Shown one piece after another: positions 34,561 through 45,229 of a DNA stretch of 64,000 nt. The first letter of the stretch is position 1. Every line of letters starts with the position of its first letter. The stretch lies in assembly GCA_003427395.1 (NCBI GenBank), contig BFEA01000223.1:2201427-2265426 (forward strand), in the 5' to 3' direction. Position numbers and translations under genes: made by a program. The stretch is from Chara braunii. Lineage: Eukaryota > Streptophyta > Charophyceae > Charales > Characeae. The notes beneath the pieces were generated by a model. The model had not been told where the DNA came from, did no database searches, and saw only the letters and a program-made list of their open reading frames with translations.

Positions 34561-36266
34561 GTTGTGAGGAGATAAAATGATACGGCGATAGCGCTTAACA
34601 CATGCGTGGCATCCGAAGGCGCTTGGCCAATCCACGTCACAGGCTGACGTGGCGGCTGGTCTGAAGCATTGTGGAAAAAGGAAAATGGTGGTGGAAGCTG
34701 TTTTTTGTCCATTGTCCCTGTGTTTTCCACGTCTGGTACTCCATAACCAATGCCCTTATAGAGGCTGAAGCGCTCGAGCGAGTTGGCGAAAGTCGATGTC
34801 GGTGGAAGAAAGTGGAGTCGGCCCTGTGGAACCAAAGTGTGGAGAACGCTAGTTGTCTTCACACATCAAAGTTGCTTGTCATTTGTGTCACCCGCGTATT
34901 TTTATTTTTTTTTGCTGCTGGTCGCCATCTGTATTTCACTGTCGACGGTTGTCATCCTCACCATTTCCCTTTCTTATCTTCTACATGATCATCATTCGGA
35001 CTTCTCTATCAAAATCGTAATCATTGTCATCTTCTATATTCATTACAGCAATAGTGAGTTGCCAATCTTCCACACCGATGCCATTAGGGCATCTCAAGTC
35101 AAATGTTCCTTAGTTATTTTCGCCAATTTTATTTCATCATCATCATTATCTACTAATGTGAACCTTTATTATCATCATCATCATCATCATCATCATCATT
35201 ACAGTTCCTTTATTCATTTTTTCATCAATCAGTAGTTATCTCTGTTTTTGTGGTTATATTCTCTTCGCCAAGATAGGTTATGGTCTAGTTGGTAGGTAGG
35301 TTGGTCAGGAAGGGAGCGCTACTCCGCAGGGGTAACACAAGGTGAGAGGTGATTGCCCTCTAGGGAGTATATGCAGATGATGGGAGCTGACCTGGGCTGG
35401 GGCTGGGAGATATGTATGGCGGCGCATTATCTCCTGGCGGAGGCAGACTAGGTCAGAGTGTTAGTTTTGAGGTACACCTTTTGGGGGAACTGGTTACCTC
35501 AAGGTAGATGGGAATTGGGAGGTTCTCTCTCTTGTTGGGGCTGATAGGAACTTCATGCTGATAGCGGGGTTCAGCTCAACGGAAGCAGCGAGAGGAGATG
35601 AGGAAATGGGGGGAGAGGAGGAGAGTACATGGAAGAAGGGGAGGGATGGAGAGGAATAATCATCAGCATCGTCATCATTATCCATCATCTTTGTGATCAT
35701 CTCAGGGTACTTGTCAAATTACATCATCAGAAAATTTTGCTGACCAGGACTTTGATATTACCAGATCCTAGATTTCTAGTTGGCATTATAGATTAGTTAA
35801 TTTCCTAATTGAGTTTTTTTATGTAATGGCCAGGTTGAGTTGGCGCCAGAACGACGCTCGTTGGCGCTGGGGCAGTGCCCTGTAACCTGCTTGAGTAGGA
35901 GCTTGAGGCTTTGTACAGAGGTCTTGGATTGACTAATGGCTACAATCTGGCCGACGATGGTCGAAGTTGGGGTGGGTAGCGTTGCCTTGTAATTGAGCCA
36001 GATTGGGGTGTGAGACCGGGCAGAGGCCTGATTGGTGCACAACACAGGCTCAATTGTGATTGGTTGGTTGGAATGGATACAGGAAACTAGGGATAGGATA
36101 GTATTTGAGTGTTGAGTAGACAATCATTCTAATTAGTCATCATCTAGCTCTATTTCATGACCTCAATCATCCACTCTGACATCCTAAATCATCCTAAATG
36201 ATCCTCAATCATCCCAAATTATCATAAATTATCATCAATTGTCAATCATCAATGTATTCTCATTAT
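34561..36266. other. Unassigned, low complexity in parts
   Basis: No gene supported. Contains (ATC)n at 35,170-35,199 and ATCATC-rich degenerate DNA at about 36,125-36,255. The long frames (for example 34,783-35,235, with a His run) come from this composition. Confidence 0.4.
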
Positions 36267-36347
36267 AAGGGACGCTGGGCCCGGTTCCCAGCATGTGATG
36301 CTCCCCACGAACAGATTGGAGCAATTTTCTAAATTAAAAAAAAAAAA
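36267..36347 (+). mobile_element. Shortened LINE 3' tail with poly(A), copy 5
   Basis: AAGGGACGCTGGGCCCGG with stem GCTGGG/CCCAGC, a paired change relative to GCTGGA/TCCAGC in other copies. The second stem is missing. Ends in a 12-bp A run. Confidence 0.8.
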
Positions 36348-36424
36348 CATTGCGCCCCTCCAAGGTACTCGCTACCCTAGGTTGTTTGTTGAGTGGCACT
36401 AAACGAGGAAAACAATCACGAGTA

Positions 36425-36572
36425 AGCGACCAAGCTCAGTTGGTTAGGCATGCAAGTGACATTCATGAGGTCATGGGCTCACAAACGCACGAGCAAGAAG
36501 CCTAGCTCAATTGGTTAGGCATGCAAGTGACATTTGGGAGGTAATGGGTTAAGTCCCCACTAACAGTCTCGG
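36425..36572 (+). ncRNA. Tandem dimer of tRNA-like units, 71-bp period
   Basis: Two units contain (C/T)AAGCTCA(G/A)TTGGTTAGGC-like or TAGCTCAATTGGTTAGGC D-arm/A-box sequences at 36,432 and 36,503, followed by ATGCAAGTGACATT. Each has a B-box-like end (ATGGGCTCACAA; ATGGGTTAAGTCCCC). The period equals tRNA length. Most likely a dimeric SINE head or tRNA pseudogenes; acceptor stems are not convincing. Confidence 0.55.
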
Positions 36573-36639
36573 CACACGTAGTGTCAACCAACTAAGATTG
36601 CTGGCTTGCTCCCTCCGGTCCGTATTGGTAGGGTCTTTG

Positions 36640-36790
36640 ACCATCACGGGTGTCAATGTCGACCATCATACGGGGATGGGTCGTACTGAAATCCGTACGG
36701 CCGTACATACGGCGCCCTCGGCCCCCGTACGGCCCGTACGTACAGACTTCCGGGCCATGTACAGGGCCTTTCGGAAGGATCCTCGGAGAA
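36640..36790. repeat. CCGTACGG-rich palindromic segment
   Basis: Clustered palindromes such as CCGTACGGCCGTAC and CCCGTACGTAC, like the ends of the element at 60,289-60,627. Probably half of a related non-autonomous element; the other end was not found. Confidence 0.5.
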
Positions 36791-37076
36791 GTGAAGGCTG
36801 AGGAGGGGGGCAGGTGTCAGGAGGTACCCCCCCATGGGAAAAAAAGAAGATTGTTTTCTTTGGGGGGGCTGGAAAAAAGGGGGGGGGGGGGAATTGATTG
36901 ATCGTAAAAAAGAAAAAAAAAATGCAAAAAAAAGATTGAATGATTTAATATTTATCGATTGATTGATTGATTGATTGGTTGCGGGGGGCTCATCCCCCCG
37001 CTCGTGCACACATACGCACACACGATAGAAGCGCTTTTTTTTTATTGATTGAATGGTTGGGGGGGTTCGCCTCCCC

Positions 37077-37094
37077 ATCGCGCACACACATACA

Positions 37095-37174
<80 letters not shown>

Positions 37175-37735
37175 NNNNNNNNNNNNNNNNNNNNNNNNNN
37201 NNNNNNNNNNNNNNNNNNNNNNNNNNNNNNNNNNNNNNNNNNNNNNNNNNNNNNNNNNNNNNNNNNNNNNNNNNNNNNNNNNNNNNNNNNNNNNNNNNNN
37301 NNNNNNNNNNNNNNNNNNNNNNNNNNNNNNNNNNNNNNNNNNNNNNNNNNNNNNNNNNNNNNNNNNNNNNNNNNNNNNNNNNNNNNNNNNNNNNNNNNNN
37401 NNNNNNNNNNNNNNNNNNNNNNNNNNNNNNNNNNNNNNNNNNNNNNNNNNNNNNNNNNNNNNNNNNNNNNNNNNNNNNNNNNNNNNNNNNNNNNNNNNNN
37501 NNNNNNNNNNNNNNNNNNNNNNNNNNNNNNNNNNNNNNNNNNNNNNNNNNNNNNNNNNNNNNNNNNNNNNNNNNNNNNNNNNNNNNNNNNNNNNNNNNNN
37601 NNNNNNNNNNNNNNNNNNNNNNNNNNNNNNNNNNNNNNNNNNNNNNNNNNNNNNNNNNNNNNNNNNNNNNNNNNNNNNNNNNNNNNNNNNNNNNNNNNNN
37701 NNNNNNNNNNNNNNNNNNNNNNNNNNNNNNNNNNN
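37077..37735. repeat. (CA)n microsatellite with assembly gap
   Basis: About 80 bp of CA repeat runs into 561 N (37,175-37,735), with T-rich DNA after the gap. Frames across it are artefacts. Confidence 0.95.
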
Positions 37736-38421
37736 TTTTTCCCTTCTTTTTTTTTCCTTTTTTTTTTCTTTTTTTTTTCTTCTTCCTTTTTCGTCACTAA
37801 CGGGAGAAGTAAAAGACGTTTGCCCTGCACAAACATACACACTACCCCCCGGAGAAATACAGCATGAATACTACAATGAGGGGTCAGCCAAGGAAGCGGA
37901 CGCATGCACACGCCAAAAAAAGGGGACTGGCGGATCCTTTGAACGAAAGACGTGGGCCCCCGGAAGCAACTCATGTCTTTTATCCTTTTTTTTTTCTTCG
38001 TTTGTCCCCTTTTTCCCGCCTAACATCTCGTTAGGGGAGGCGCGTTGAGTAATCGTCCCCCGTCGTAGGGAATGATGATGAAAATAAGTCTCACTTCCCG
38101 AATAAAAAGAAGGAAATCGTGTACATAGAACTAGAAGGAGCAATCGATCCATCTCTACAAGCGAATGAGTGCTCTTCGTGAATTTGCAACGGCGGCGTGC
38201 GATCTTCAGTTAAGCTGAACCAATGGGCGGCAGGAATTCTTCGGGCGATGGACGTCGAGGTTGATCTCGACCTTCTCAGGACGCAAAACAGCGAGGAGAA
38301 AGTGGTATAGTCTCTATCCACAGCGAATTCGTACGCAGGCAGCACACTCACACGCAGGCAACGCACTCGCAACTCGTTCATTAAGCTCACCACAGAAGCA
38401 ACAAGCATTACTACTCACGCT
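37736..38421. other. Unassigned
   Basis: T-rich tract, then unique-looking sequence without a convincing frame. It may be the upstream region of the small ORF at 38,422. Confidence 0.3.
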
Positions 38422-38688
38422 ATGAATACCTGCGCCGCAGCAGCAAACGCACCAGAACCGCTCTCTCTCCTCTTGTGCTTCTATCTCGTTGCGCTCTTCT
38501 TCCTAGCCCTCATTCCAAATATTATAATCGCAGCAGTCGCCATTTGGCTTAGTATGGAGGAGTGGATCTGGCCAAAGCCGGCGAAAGTATCATGTGTCGT
38601 CTCCACCTTTGTCATACTCTTCTCCGCATTAATGCTTGCTCTTGTGCTTTGCTGTATCGCAATTGGAGTAGGTATCATCTCGCAATAA
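38422..38688 (+). CDS. Small two-helix membrane protein, unknown
   Basis: ATG to TAA, 88 aa. Two hydrophobic segments of about 22-25 residues: LLLCFYLVALFFLALI..IIIAAVAIWL (about residues 16-43) and VSTFVILFSALMLALVLCC (about 60-82). A short amphipathic loop with MEEWIWPKPAK separates them. Hydrophobic residues are arranged as in a real membrane protein and not from low-complexity DNA. No homologous family is recognised. A second hydrophobic small ORF starts 19 bp downstream in another frame, so these could be remnants of one interrupted gene. Confidence 0.4.
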   Translation: MNTCAAAANAPEPLSLLLCFYLVALFFLALIPNIIIAAVAIWLSMEEWIWPKPAKVSCVVSTFVILFSALMLALVLCCIAIGVGIISQ

Positions 38689-38707
38689 CGGAAACCACGC
38701 TAAGGCA

Positions 38708-38911
38708 ATGAAGGAGGAAGAAGGACACAGGGCGTTGGAATGGGCGGCATGCAGTCTCATCGCCTTCTTAGCCTTTCTTGCATATCTAGCCTTCCTGCTC
38801 TTTGTCCTGGCAATCCCCCCCACCCACCTCGCCCCTCCCCCCTCTTCCCCAACCCTCTCTCCCCCCCACCTGTCTTTTTCGTTCAAAGACCATGGAATAA
38901 TTCCCCTCTGA
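38708..38911 (+). CDS. Small one-helix ORF, unknown
   Basis: 67 codons: a charged start (MKEEEGHR), then one long hydrophobic segment (ACSLIAFLAFLAYLAFLLFVLAI), then a proline/serine-rich end. The neighbouring ORF is also membrane-like. The second half is C-rich low-complexity sequence, which weakens the case. Confidence 0.22.
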   Translation: MKEEEGHRALEWAACSLIAFLAFLAYLAFLLFVLAIPPTHLAPPPSSPTLSPPHLSFSFKDHGIIPL

Positions 38912-38950
38912 TGAAGCTCCATGTGGCTGGAGCAGAAAAGCGCTTCAGGG
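38903..38950 (+). ncRNA. Possible minimal type I hammerhead-like motif
   Basis: Stem I is CCCT (38,904-38,907) with AGGG (38,947-38,950). The core CTGATGA (38,908-38,914) precedes stem II, GCTCC (38,916-38,920) with GGAGC (38,929-38,933). GAA follows at 38,935-38,937, then a very short stem III AAG/CTT and a TTC cleavage triplet ending at 38,946. Against it: the closing pair of stem II is A opposite A, and the stem III loop is only two bases. It could be chance. Confidence 0.3.
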
Positions 38951-39380
38951 ATGGGTCACTCCCTTCTCGCGGATCGGTCAGTTGTGCTCACGGTAGGGAT
39001 TGGACCAGGAAAGGGCGGCTGGAGGTGTATGACCTGATATGGGAATATCTTATTTTATCTCTCTATCTCTCCTTCTCTCTGCTCTCTAAGCCTTGCTCTC
39101 CCATTTGGCCAGGTGGTGATGGTTGGAGGTGACTTCTTTTGTAAATTTCGATGAGATATTCATGTGGATTTTTTTCGGTGCATACGGTGAATAATACCTT
39201 TGAGTGTGCAACTCTTCTGAATTACCCTGTGTTGTAATGGTTGATGCCCCAAGCAGTTAGCTCGCTCCTCTTCTTGTTACCTGCCAACAAAAAAAAGGAT
39301 TGTTGGTAGCACGTATTTTTTCAGATGATTAGAGAACCAACAGGCCAGATTTAGTTAACATGATTATGTGTTGTCATTCG
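38951..39380. other. Unassigned
   Basis: No gene or element recognised. Confidence 0.3.
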
Positions 39381-39387
39381 AACCCTT

Positions 39388-41000
39388 GCAGCATCTACAC
39401 GGATGCAATCTGTCTCGAACCACCCTAACAAAAGGAAGATCTAGTAGGGAAGTTCGCTTGCTTGGATAAAGGTCGTCTTTCTACGGTCACTCCTCCTTTT
39501 TTGCGCAATCCTCTTTGTTAAATTAAGAAAAGTTGAAAGAGTTATAATTTTGAGAAAAAAACAACCGGAAAGGTTGATGACCCACGTACTTTTTGATGCA
39601 TCTTTCTCTCCTCTCGTCTTGAAATTTAAGTATATAAGGAAATTATCGATAAGCGACAAAGGGAATTAACGAACCAGAGCTGGTTAAAGTAAATAATTGC
39701 GATCGACTTTACGAAGTCGCCTATATTTACGACGACCAAGGACGGATCTCGGTGAATTACCCATACCCCTGCAACAGCGACCCGGATGTGATCTCGACGA
39801 AATCACCCTAGCAGCAGAGATATCTGCCAGGACAATTTGTATGAGATATCTTTCTACGATCTATATTTTCCGAGTTCACACGGTCTTTTTCGTCCTTTGA
39901 GAAATTAGTTGAACTGGTCATGTCATGTCATGCGTAATCCCAATCAATGACCAAACCCTCGCAGCATCTACCAGAACGCAACCTGTGTCAAACCACCCTA
40001 GCAAAAGGACAATCTAGTAGGAAAGTTTGCCTGCTTTGATAAAGGACGTCCTTGTACGGTCACTTCCTTCTTTTTTACACAGTCATCTGCGTCAATTTAG
40101 GAAAAGACTAAAGGAGTTACAATACCGGAGAAACTCCCCGTGAGATTGGTGACCCACGTACTTTTCGATGTATCTTTCTCTCTTCTCATCCCGAAATCAA
40201 TGTATATGGAAAACTATCGGTAAACGACAAAGGGAATTGACAAACCAGAGCTGATAAATGTAAATAATTGCGATCGACTTTACGAGTCGCCCGTATTTAT
40301 GATGACCAAGGATGGATCTCAATCAATTCCCCCAACCCGTGCTATGTGATCTATACGAAATCATCCTGGCAGCAAAGGGATCTAGCAAGTCAATTCATAT
40401 GGAATATATTTTTACGATCTATTTTTTCTGAGTTCACGGGATTTTTCCGTCTTTTGCGAAATCAGTTGAGCGAAGTCATACTATTTTTTGATGCCTCCTC
40501 CTTCACATTCTAGAATCAATGTGCATAGTTAAGTTGACATTTATACTTATCGATAGAAAACAACACGAGGAATCGAAGAAACCCAACTCGTGAACGTAAA
40601 GAATTGCGATCGGTCGTCCATATTTACGATGACCAAACACGGGTTGCAGTCAACTATCTGAGTCTACCCGTTTGCGGTCTACATGGTAAAACAACAAGTA
40701 AAGTTTGTATGAATAATTGGTTTATTTATGATGCATCGCTTTTTCTTGTTATCCTAATATCGATGTATGCAGGAAAGTTGTTAGTCACACTTACCGATGC
40801 GCTTTAAGCAATGAACAACAATGGGGATTCCAAGACCGAGATAACATAAATTATTGCGATCAACGATGACGGGGGATGATCGTAGTCAATTACCCAAACC
40901 TTGATAACATGTGAAGCCACCCTGACGACGAGGAACTAGCGGGGAAACTCATATGTTTTGATCAGTAGTATCTCTGTATGATTTAATCGTCTCTTTCCTG
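39388..41000. repeat. Tandem satellite, unit about 570 bp
   Basis: GCAGCATCTAC at 39,388 and 39,961 (period 573), and AATTGCGATCGACTTTACGA at 39,695 and 40,265 (period 570). Two full units share GACCCACGTACTTTT and CGACAAAGGGAATT. They are followed by two units with internal deletions marked by AATTGCGATCG at 40,602 and ATTGCGATCAACG at 40,853. Similar short frames in each unit follow the DNA repeat and show no codon-level conservation. Confidence 0.85.
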
Positions 41001-41670
41001 CACGATCCTCCTTGTAACCTTACACTAAAATTAGTGAACATCTCGGCTACCAGAGTGGCCCGGGGTCATTTGCTCGACGGGCCAAAAAAAATAAAATAAT
41101 AATAATAAACTTTATTTTTTCTTCTAAATTTGGTGAAGAATTTGGATGTGACCCTGAGGCAAAAGTTGTTCAGTTTATTTTTTTTCATAACATAGTTTTG
41201 TTTCGAAATTTTTTGGATTTTATTTTTTTTTACCTTCCTTAGTCCTTGCGCGGGATGGTCACCCGGGACCCGGGCGGCCAGGCTGGTAGCCTAGGTGAAC
41301 ATGTATAATTTAGAAGAAAAAAAAAATATAGTTACCTTCCATTAACCACCCCTATACTGATATGGCCCATCCGAAACGAGTTCAAATCCCGACTTTGACA
41401 ATTTTTAATTAAAAACTCGTCCAATAAAAACATCTGAAAAAAAAATCATACGCATGGCATAGATGCCCACCTACTCATAGGAAACTTCTCAGGGCAGACA
41501 AAAATAATTTACGCCACCAAAAAAATACTGGCGTAAACTGAAAAATACAAGTTTTCTCAAAATCTTGATCCCATTTTTTTGTTTTCTTTCCCCCCTCTCC
41601 CTTTTTCTTTTTCCTTTTTGCCTATTGGCCTAACGACGCCCTTTGGAATGTTGTGCCTCCACCCACGTTC
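41001..41670. other. Unassigned
   Basis: No gene. An isolated T-arm-like GAGTTCAAATCCCG at 41,378-41,391 could be a tRNA remnant related to the cluster downstream. Confidence 0.3.
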
Positions 41671-41675
41671 AGTTT

Positions 41676-41750
41676 ATAAATAACCACAACAACTCTCTCT
41701 AATAAGGAGAGATGGCTTATCCTTATGTTCCACCTGTTGTGGTTATTTAT
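41676..41750. repeat. 16-bp perfect inverted repeat, 43-bp loop
   Basis: ATAAATAACCACAACA (41,676-41,691) pairs with TGTTGTGGTTATTTAT (41,735-41,750). A smaller CTCTCTC../GGAGAG pairing lies in the loop. Confidence 0.75.
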
Positions 41751-41820
41751 TTACAAGTATGCTTATATGTGCAACCACACATTTTCAGATAAATTGGAAT
41801 ATATCCCATTATTAGCTAGA

Positions 41821-41894
41821 TGGAAAAATAACTTAGTTTGTTAGAGTGTTTGTCTGTCATGCCAAAAGTTGTAGGTTCAAATCTCATTTTTCCC
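41821..41894 (+). tRNA. tRNA-Asp(GTC)-like, degenerate
   Basis: Six of seven acceptor pairs (TGGAAAA with TTTTCCC), D stem ACTT/GAGT, and a seven-base anticodon loop CTGTCAT with GTC in place and a stem with one mismatch. A five-base variable loop and T arm GTAGG-TTCAAAT-CTCAT follow. One extra base lies between acceptor and D stem. It starts a head-to-tail cluster of four. Likely a decayed tRNA gene. Confidence 0.5.
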
Positions 41895-41985
41895 GATAGA
41901 TGTGGCCGAGTACCTGAAGGCATTAGTTCACTAAATCAACATACAACAAATGTTTTTATCATGGGTTCAAATCCCATTTCTTGCA
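41895..41985 (+). tRNA. tRNA-Ser-like (type II), degenerate
   Basis: GGCCGAGT..GAAGGC D arm as in Ser/Leu tRNAs, loop TCACTAA with ACT at the anticodon position, a long variable region, and a perfect T arm ATGGG-TTCAAAT-CCCAT (41,961-41,977). The acceptor pairs poorly (about four of seven). Confidence 0.45.
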
Positions 41986-41989
41986 TTCT

Positions 41990-42065
41990 GTCGGAGTAGT
42001 AGTTCAAGTGGAAGAACGCATGTTTTGCAAGTATGAAGTTATCAGTTTAAGTCCGATCGTTTCTG
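41990..42065 (+). tRNA. tRNA-Ala(TGC)-like, degenerate
   Basis: D stem GTTC/GAAC, anticodon stem CATGT/GTATG (five pairs with wobbles) around TTTGCAA with TGC at the anticodon. T loop TTTAAGT in ATCAG..CCGAT. The acceptor is imperfect. Confidence 0.45.
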
Positions 42066-42075
42066 ATTTTCCCCT

Positions 42076-42130
42076 GGGCCCTTGTAGCTAAGGTGGTAGA
42101 GCATTCCCTTGGCAAAGGAAAAACCTCCAG
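42076..42130 (+). tRNA. tRNA-Ala(GGC)-like 5' part, truncated
   Basis: GTAGCTAAGGTGGTAGAGC D arm and anticodon arm TTCCC-TTGGCAA-AGGAA. The T arm is lost where a (TA)n run starts at 42,131. Confidence 0.4.
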
Positions 42131-42152
42131 TATATATATATATATATATACA
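42131..42152. repeat. (TA)n microsatellite
   Basis: About ten TA units directly after the truncated tRNA-like sequence. Confidence 0.9.
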
Positions 42153-43055
42153 TAAAATAAAAAAATTAAAAAAAATAGTATTTAAATATTTCTAATAACA
42201 AAACTCAATTTCAACTTACCATGTAAGGAAGTGTGTGGACATGTGGCTCACGGAGGGCCGAAAACCCATCGTTTTCGCCCGAAAAAGCATAATAAAACCC
42301 TAACATAAACTAGGCTCTATGCCTTGACACGAGTCGTTTCAAATTTGAGTTTGGAGTACTTAGGGCCCACACACAATTTCATAATTTTGCAGGATGATAG
42401 TCGCGTAACGGTTCTTCGTGTCCAACCCCTAAATGCCCTGCCTACAACTTGTACACGCTTTCAACGATCATGTCGGACCTTTCTCAATGACCGGTATAAT
42501 GAATTGACTTACCGTTAGGGCACGCGTGCGCAACCCGTAGTTTGTATATGCTTGATTGATAAAGGAGCCGTTATTGGTGAGGTTTAGAAGTAGGGTGATT
42601 GTTGCATGAAAAAAAAAGGAGTATTTGTGTGTATGTGTCAAGATTAGTATGTATGTGTCAAGACTAGTCTGTGTGTGTGGGTGATACTTAGGGTGTTTGT
42701 GTTTATCACGTTTGTTAGTGTTGGAATGTGTGGGATTTAGATAGTTTGTATGGTATTAATGTATTAGATATTTGACATACCTTGACTCATAGTTGGTGTT
42801 GAGGCTGGTGGTCCTTGAATCTTGGTCCAGATGTCGTATATGTGTGTGCTTGAGTGTTTGCTGTTGTAAGTTTTTTCTTTATTAAATCAAAGTTGTTTTG
42901 TCACATGTGACTCACTCAATCGGGCACTGAACGTGTGGGGCGTTGAATACGTCCACGTTCAGACACATCTGTTTGCAGTTGCAAATGCAATGCAAGTGTG
43001 TCATTTCAACCTATGTCCAAGGCCGCGCCCTTTCCGATTCAGAAATTTCTACTTT
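42153..43055. other. Unassigned
   Basis: No gene. A short GTATGTGTCAAGA(C/T)TAGT duplication lies at about 42,633-42,668. Confidence 0.35.
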
Positions 43056-43061
43056 TCCCCC

Positions 43062-43488
43062 CTCCCGCTGCTTTGCCACTATTTCGACCAAAACCCAGTG
43101 CGTGGTCCCACGGGCAGCTGTCGGTCCTGCATGTTTCAAAGAAACTGCCATTCCCCCCCAAAGATCCACCCTGCCACTGCTTTGTCACTGTTCCGACCAA
43201 AAACTAGTGCGCGGTCCCACGGGCAGCTACCGGTCTCGCATTTTTCAAAGAAACTGCCACCACCCTCCAAAGTGTCCTGCCTACACCTGCTTGCATTTTT
43301 CGAACCTTCCAACGACCATACAAGCATTAATCAAGGACCAGTATAACAAAGGATGACGAAAATGTCTCGGGGGGAAATGTCTCAGAGGGGGGGGAACGCA
43401 CCCCTGACGGGTTGCGAACTTTTCCACTTTTCCACCCTGTCGCTGCTCTGTCACTGTTTCGACCAAAACCCAGCGCGAGGTGTCGAGC
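43062..43488. repeat. Three copies of a ~109-bp repeat
   Basis: (G/A)CTGCT(T/C)TG.CACT followed by TTCGACCAAAACCCAGYGCG occurs near 43,067, 43,176 and 43,442. The first two copies are adjacent; the third is displaced and joins family C at 43,489. Confidence 0.8.
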
Positions 43489-45229
43489 ATATCGGCCCTA
43501 CGCAGGGCGGGACCCTCCCAGCCGCGTCACGCAGGAGTTGGTCTACTCTCAATATACACGGAGCTTCCGTAAGCCGGTCCGGCCGAGTGTGCCAGCCATA
43601 CCTCTCGCGAGCCCCTAAGCCGGATAGGGCCAACACGAGGTACAACTTACTTCCACATGCGGGAGCTGTCACCTCTCATCGGTGAGCATATCCCCGCCAA
43701 GCTACCAGTCCACAATACAAGAGTTAATCAATTGCAATCGCAGAGGTGGACCAACCGAGGGTGTTTCTCGTACGTTGTAGCATAGGGGGTACGAGCGGTT
43801 TTACGCCTCTATCGGACCCGTACGTGAACCGATGAATTGGGGGGCTGAAGTCCCAAGCGCGACTCGTCGTCGGTCGACTAAGACGTATCCTACTAACCAT
43901 GCGTCTCACCGCACTTAAAATATAAAAATAAAACACACACACATACACGTAGAACGACACAAAACAAACAACACAATAACACTCCTAGTCCCTTTTGTAG
44001 CCAACCCATAACCGTCCGACGTGGAAATCAGGTAGGCAACATACGCGAGACTTAGTATAAAACTGTGCAGACACATAGCCTTTTCATATCGAGTAGCAAT
44101 GCATGTTTATGCAAGCGGCCGCAATGATGGTGTACTACGTAGTACCCACAATCAAGCGTCATCGTTACTCTCGAGGGTCGCATTTGACACTCAAGTGTCG
44201 GCTGACACATGCCTTAAGGGGTTAATATATCGACACTAGACAATCACCAAGTATAGTTGAGAACCACACCCTCTTCTGTACCCTGCGGAGAGTGGGTGGT
44301 ATACAAGTTCAGACTTGTGATGGTGATCGTCTCTTATCGCCCTAGAGACCAACTCCATCATCGAGGGGCTTGAGAGAAATCAAAAGGTTTGACTCTGATT
44401 GTTGTCACATACTATAACGTCCAACTACTCTAAAAAAAAACAAAAAAATAAAAGAATTTTTTCTTTTCTCTCAAACATATAACATGTTTAACCCTTGCGC
44501 ACTGTCATAATAGACTATGAAAACACTCAATACGTATGCATGTACATATATATATATATATAAAGGTTTATAAATACGTGACGATTACTTCTCACAAGCA
44601 CAGTGAGACTCCTCTTAGCCATATATATGTATATGATTGCAAACAGTCAAATCCAAAGTCTGAACCACAAACATACCTGCAATCATATCAAAGATTCAAC
44701 CAAAGGTTCACACACTACACGCGGTCAACTTCAACTAGCTTTAGTCATGCAAGCCTCAACCTTTATCCAACCTCCAAAATAAATACTCAGCACTTCTGTT
44801 AAATGACCATTTAATAAAAGTCCGGGTGAAAACCTTAATAAAACAATGAAAACCACCAAGGTTAAAGCCTTCAGGTTGGGTAACGAGAGTGGATTGGAGT
44901 TGAGTCGTAAAAATCGACGAATCGGCAACCGAGCTGTTATCAGTGATAACAAAAGATGATCCTCGTGGGATCAAGTTGAATCTAGTCCAAATCTTGAATC
45001 AAAACGATAAAAAAAAAATGTAGTACAAGACAGGTCAATGCCCAAGGTTAATTATCAGTGTATGGGGAGTGGATCTCCATAACACATTCTTACTGAAAAC
45101 TATCTGTCAACTTAGTATAAGTCTACCTATAAGTCAGTGTCCAAGGAAAAAGGTAGACCTTTGACAGAGTCTCCCCTATTGAGGGAGGGTTGCCAAAATC
45201 GCCATCTGTCAAAATATAATCTAACTCCT

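Noticed and set aside
34783-35235. 150-aa ORF with hydrophobic segments and a His run
   Set aside because: Derived from T-rich DNA and (ATC)n; no start context or family support.
36653-38048. Long open frames of 270-395 codons on both strands
   Set aside because: They cross the 561-N gap and CA/T-rich simple repeats.
39697-40807. Similar ORFs starting MRST.. in each satellite unit
   Set aside because: They start at TTG or other non-ATG codons, diverge with indels between units and follow DNA-level repetition.
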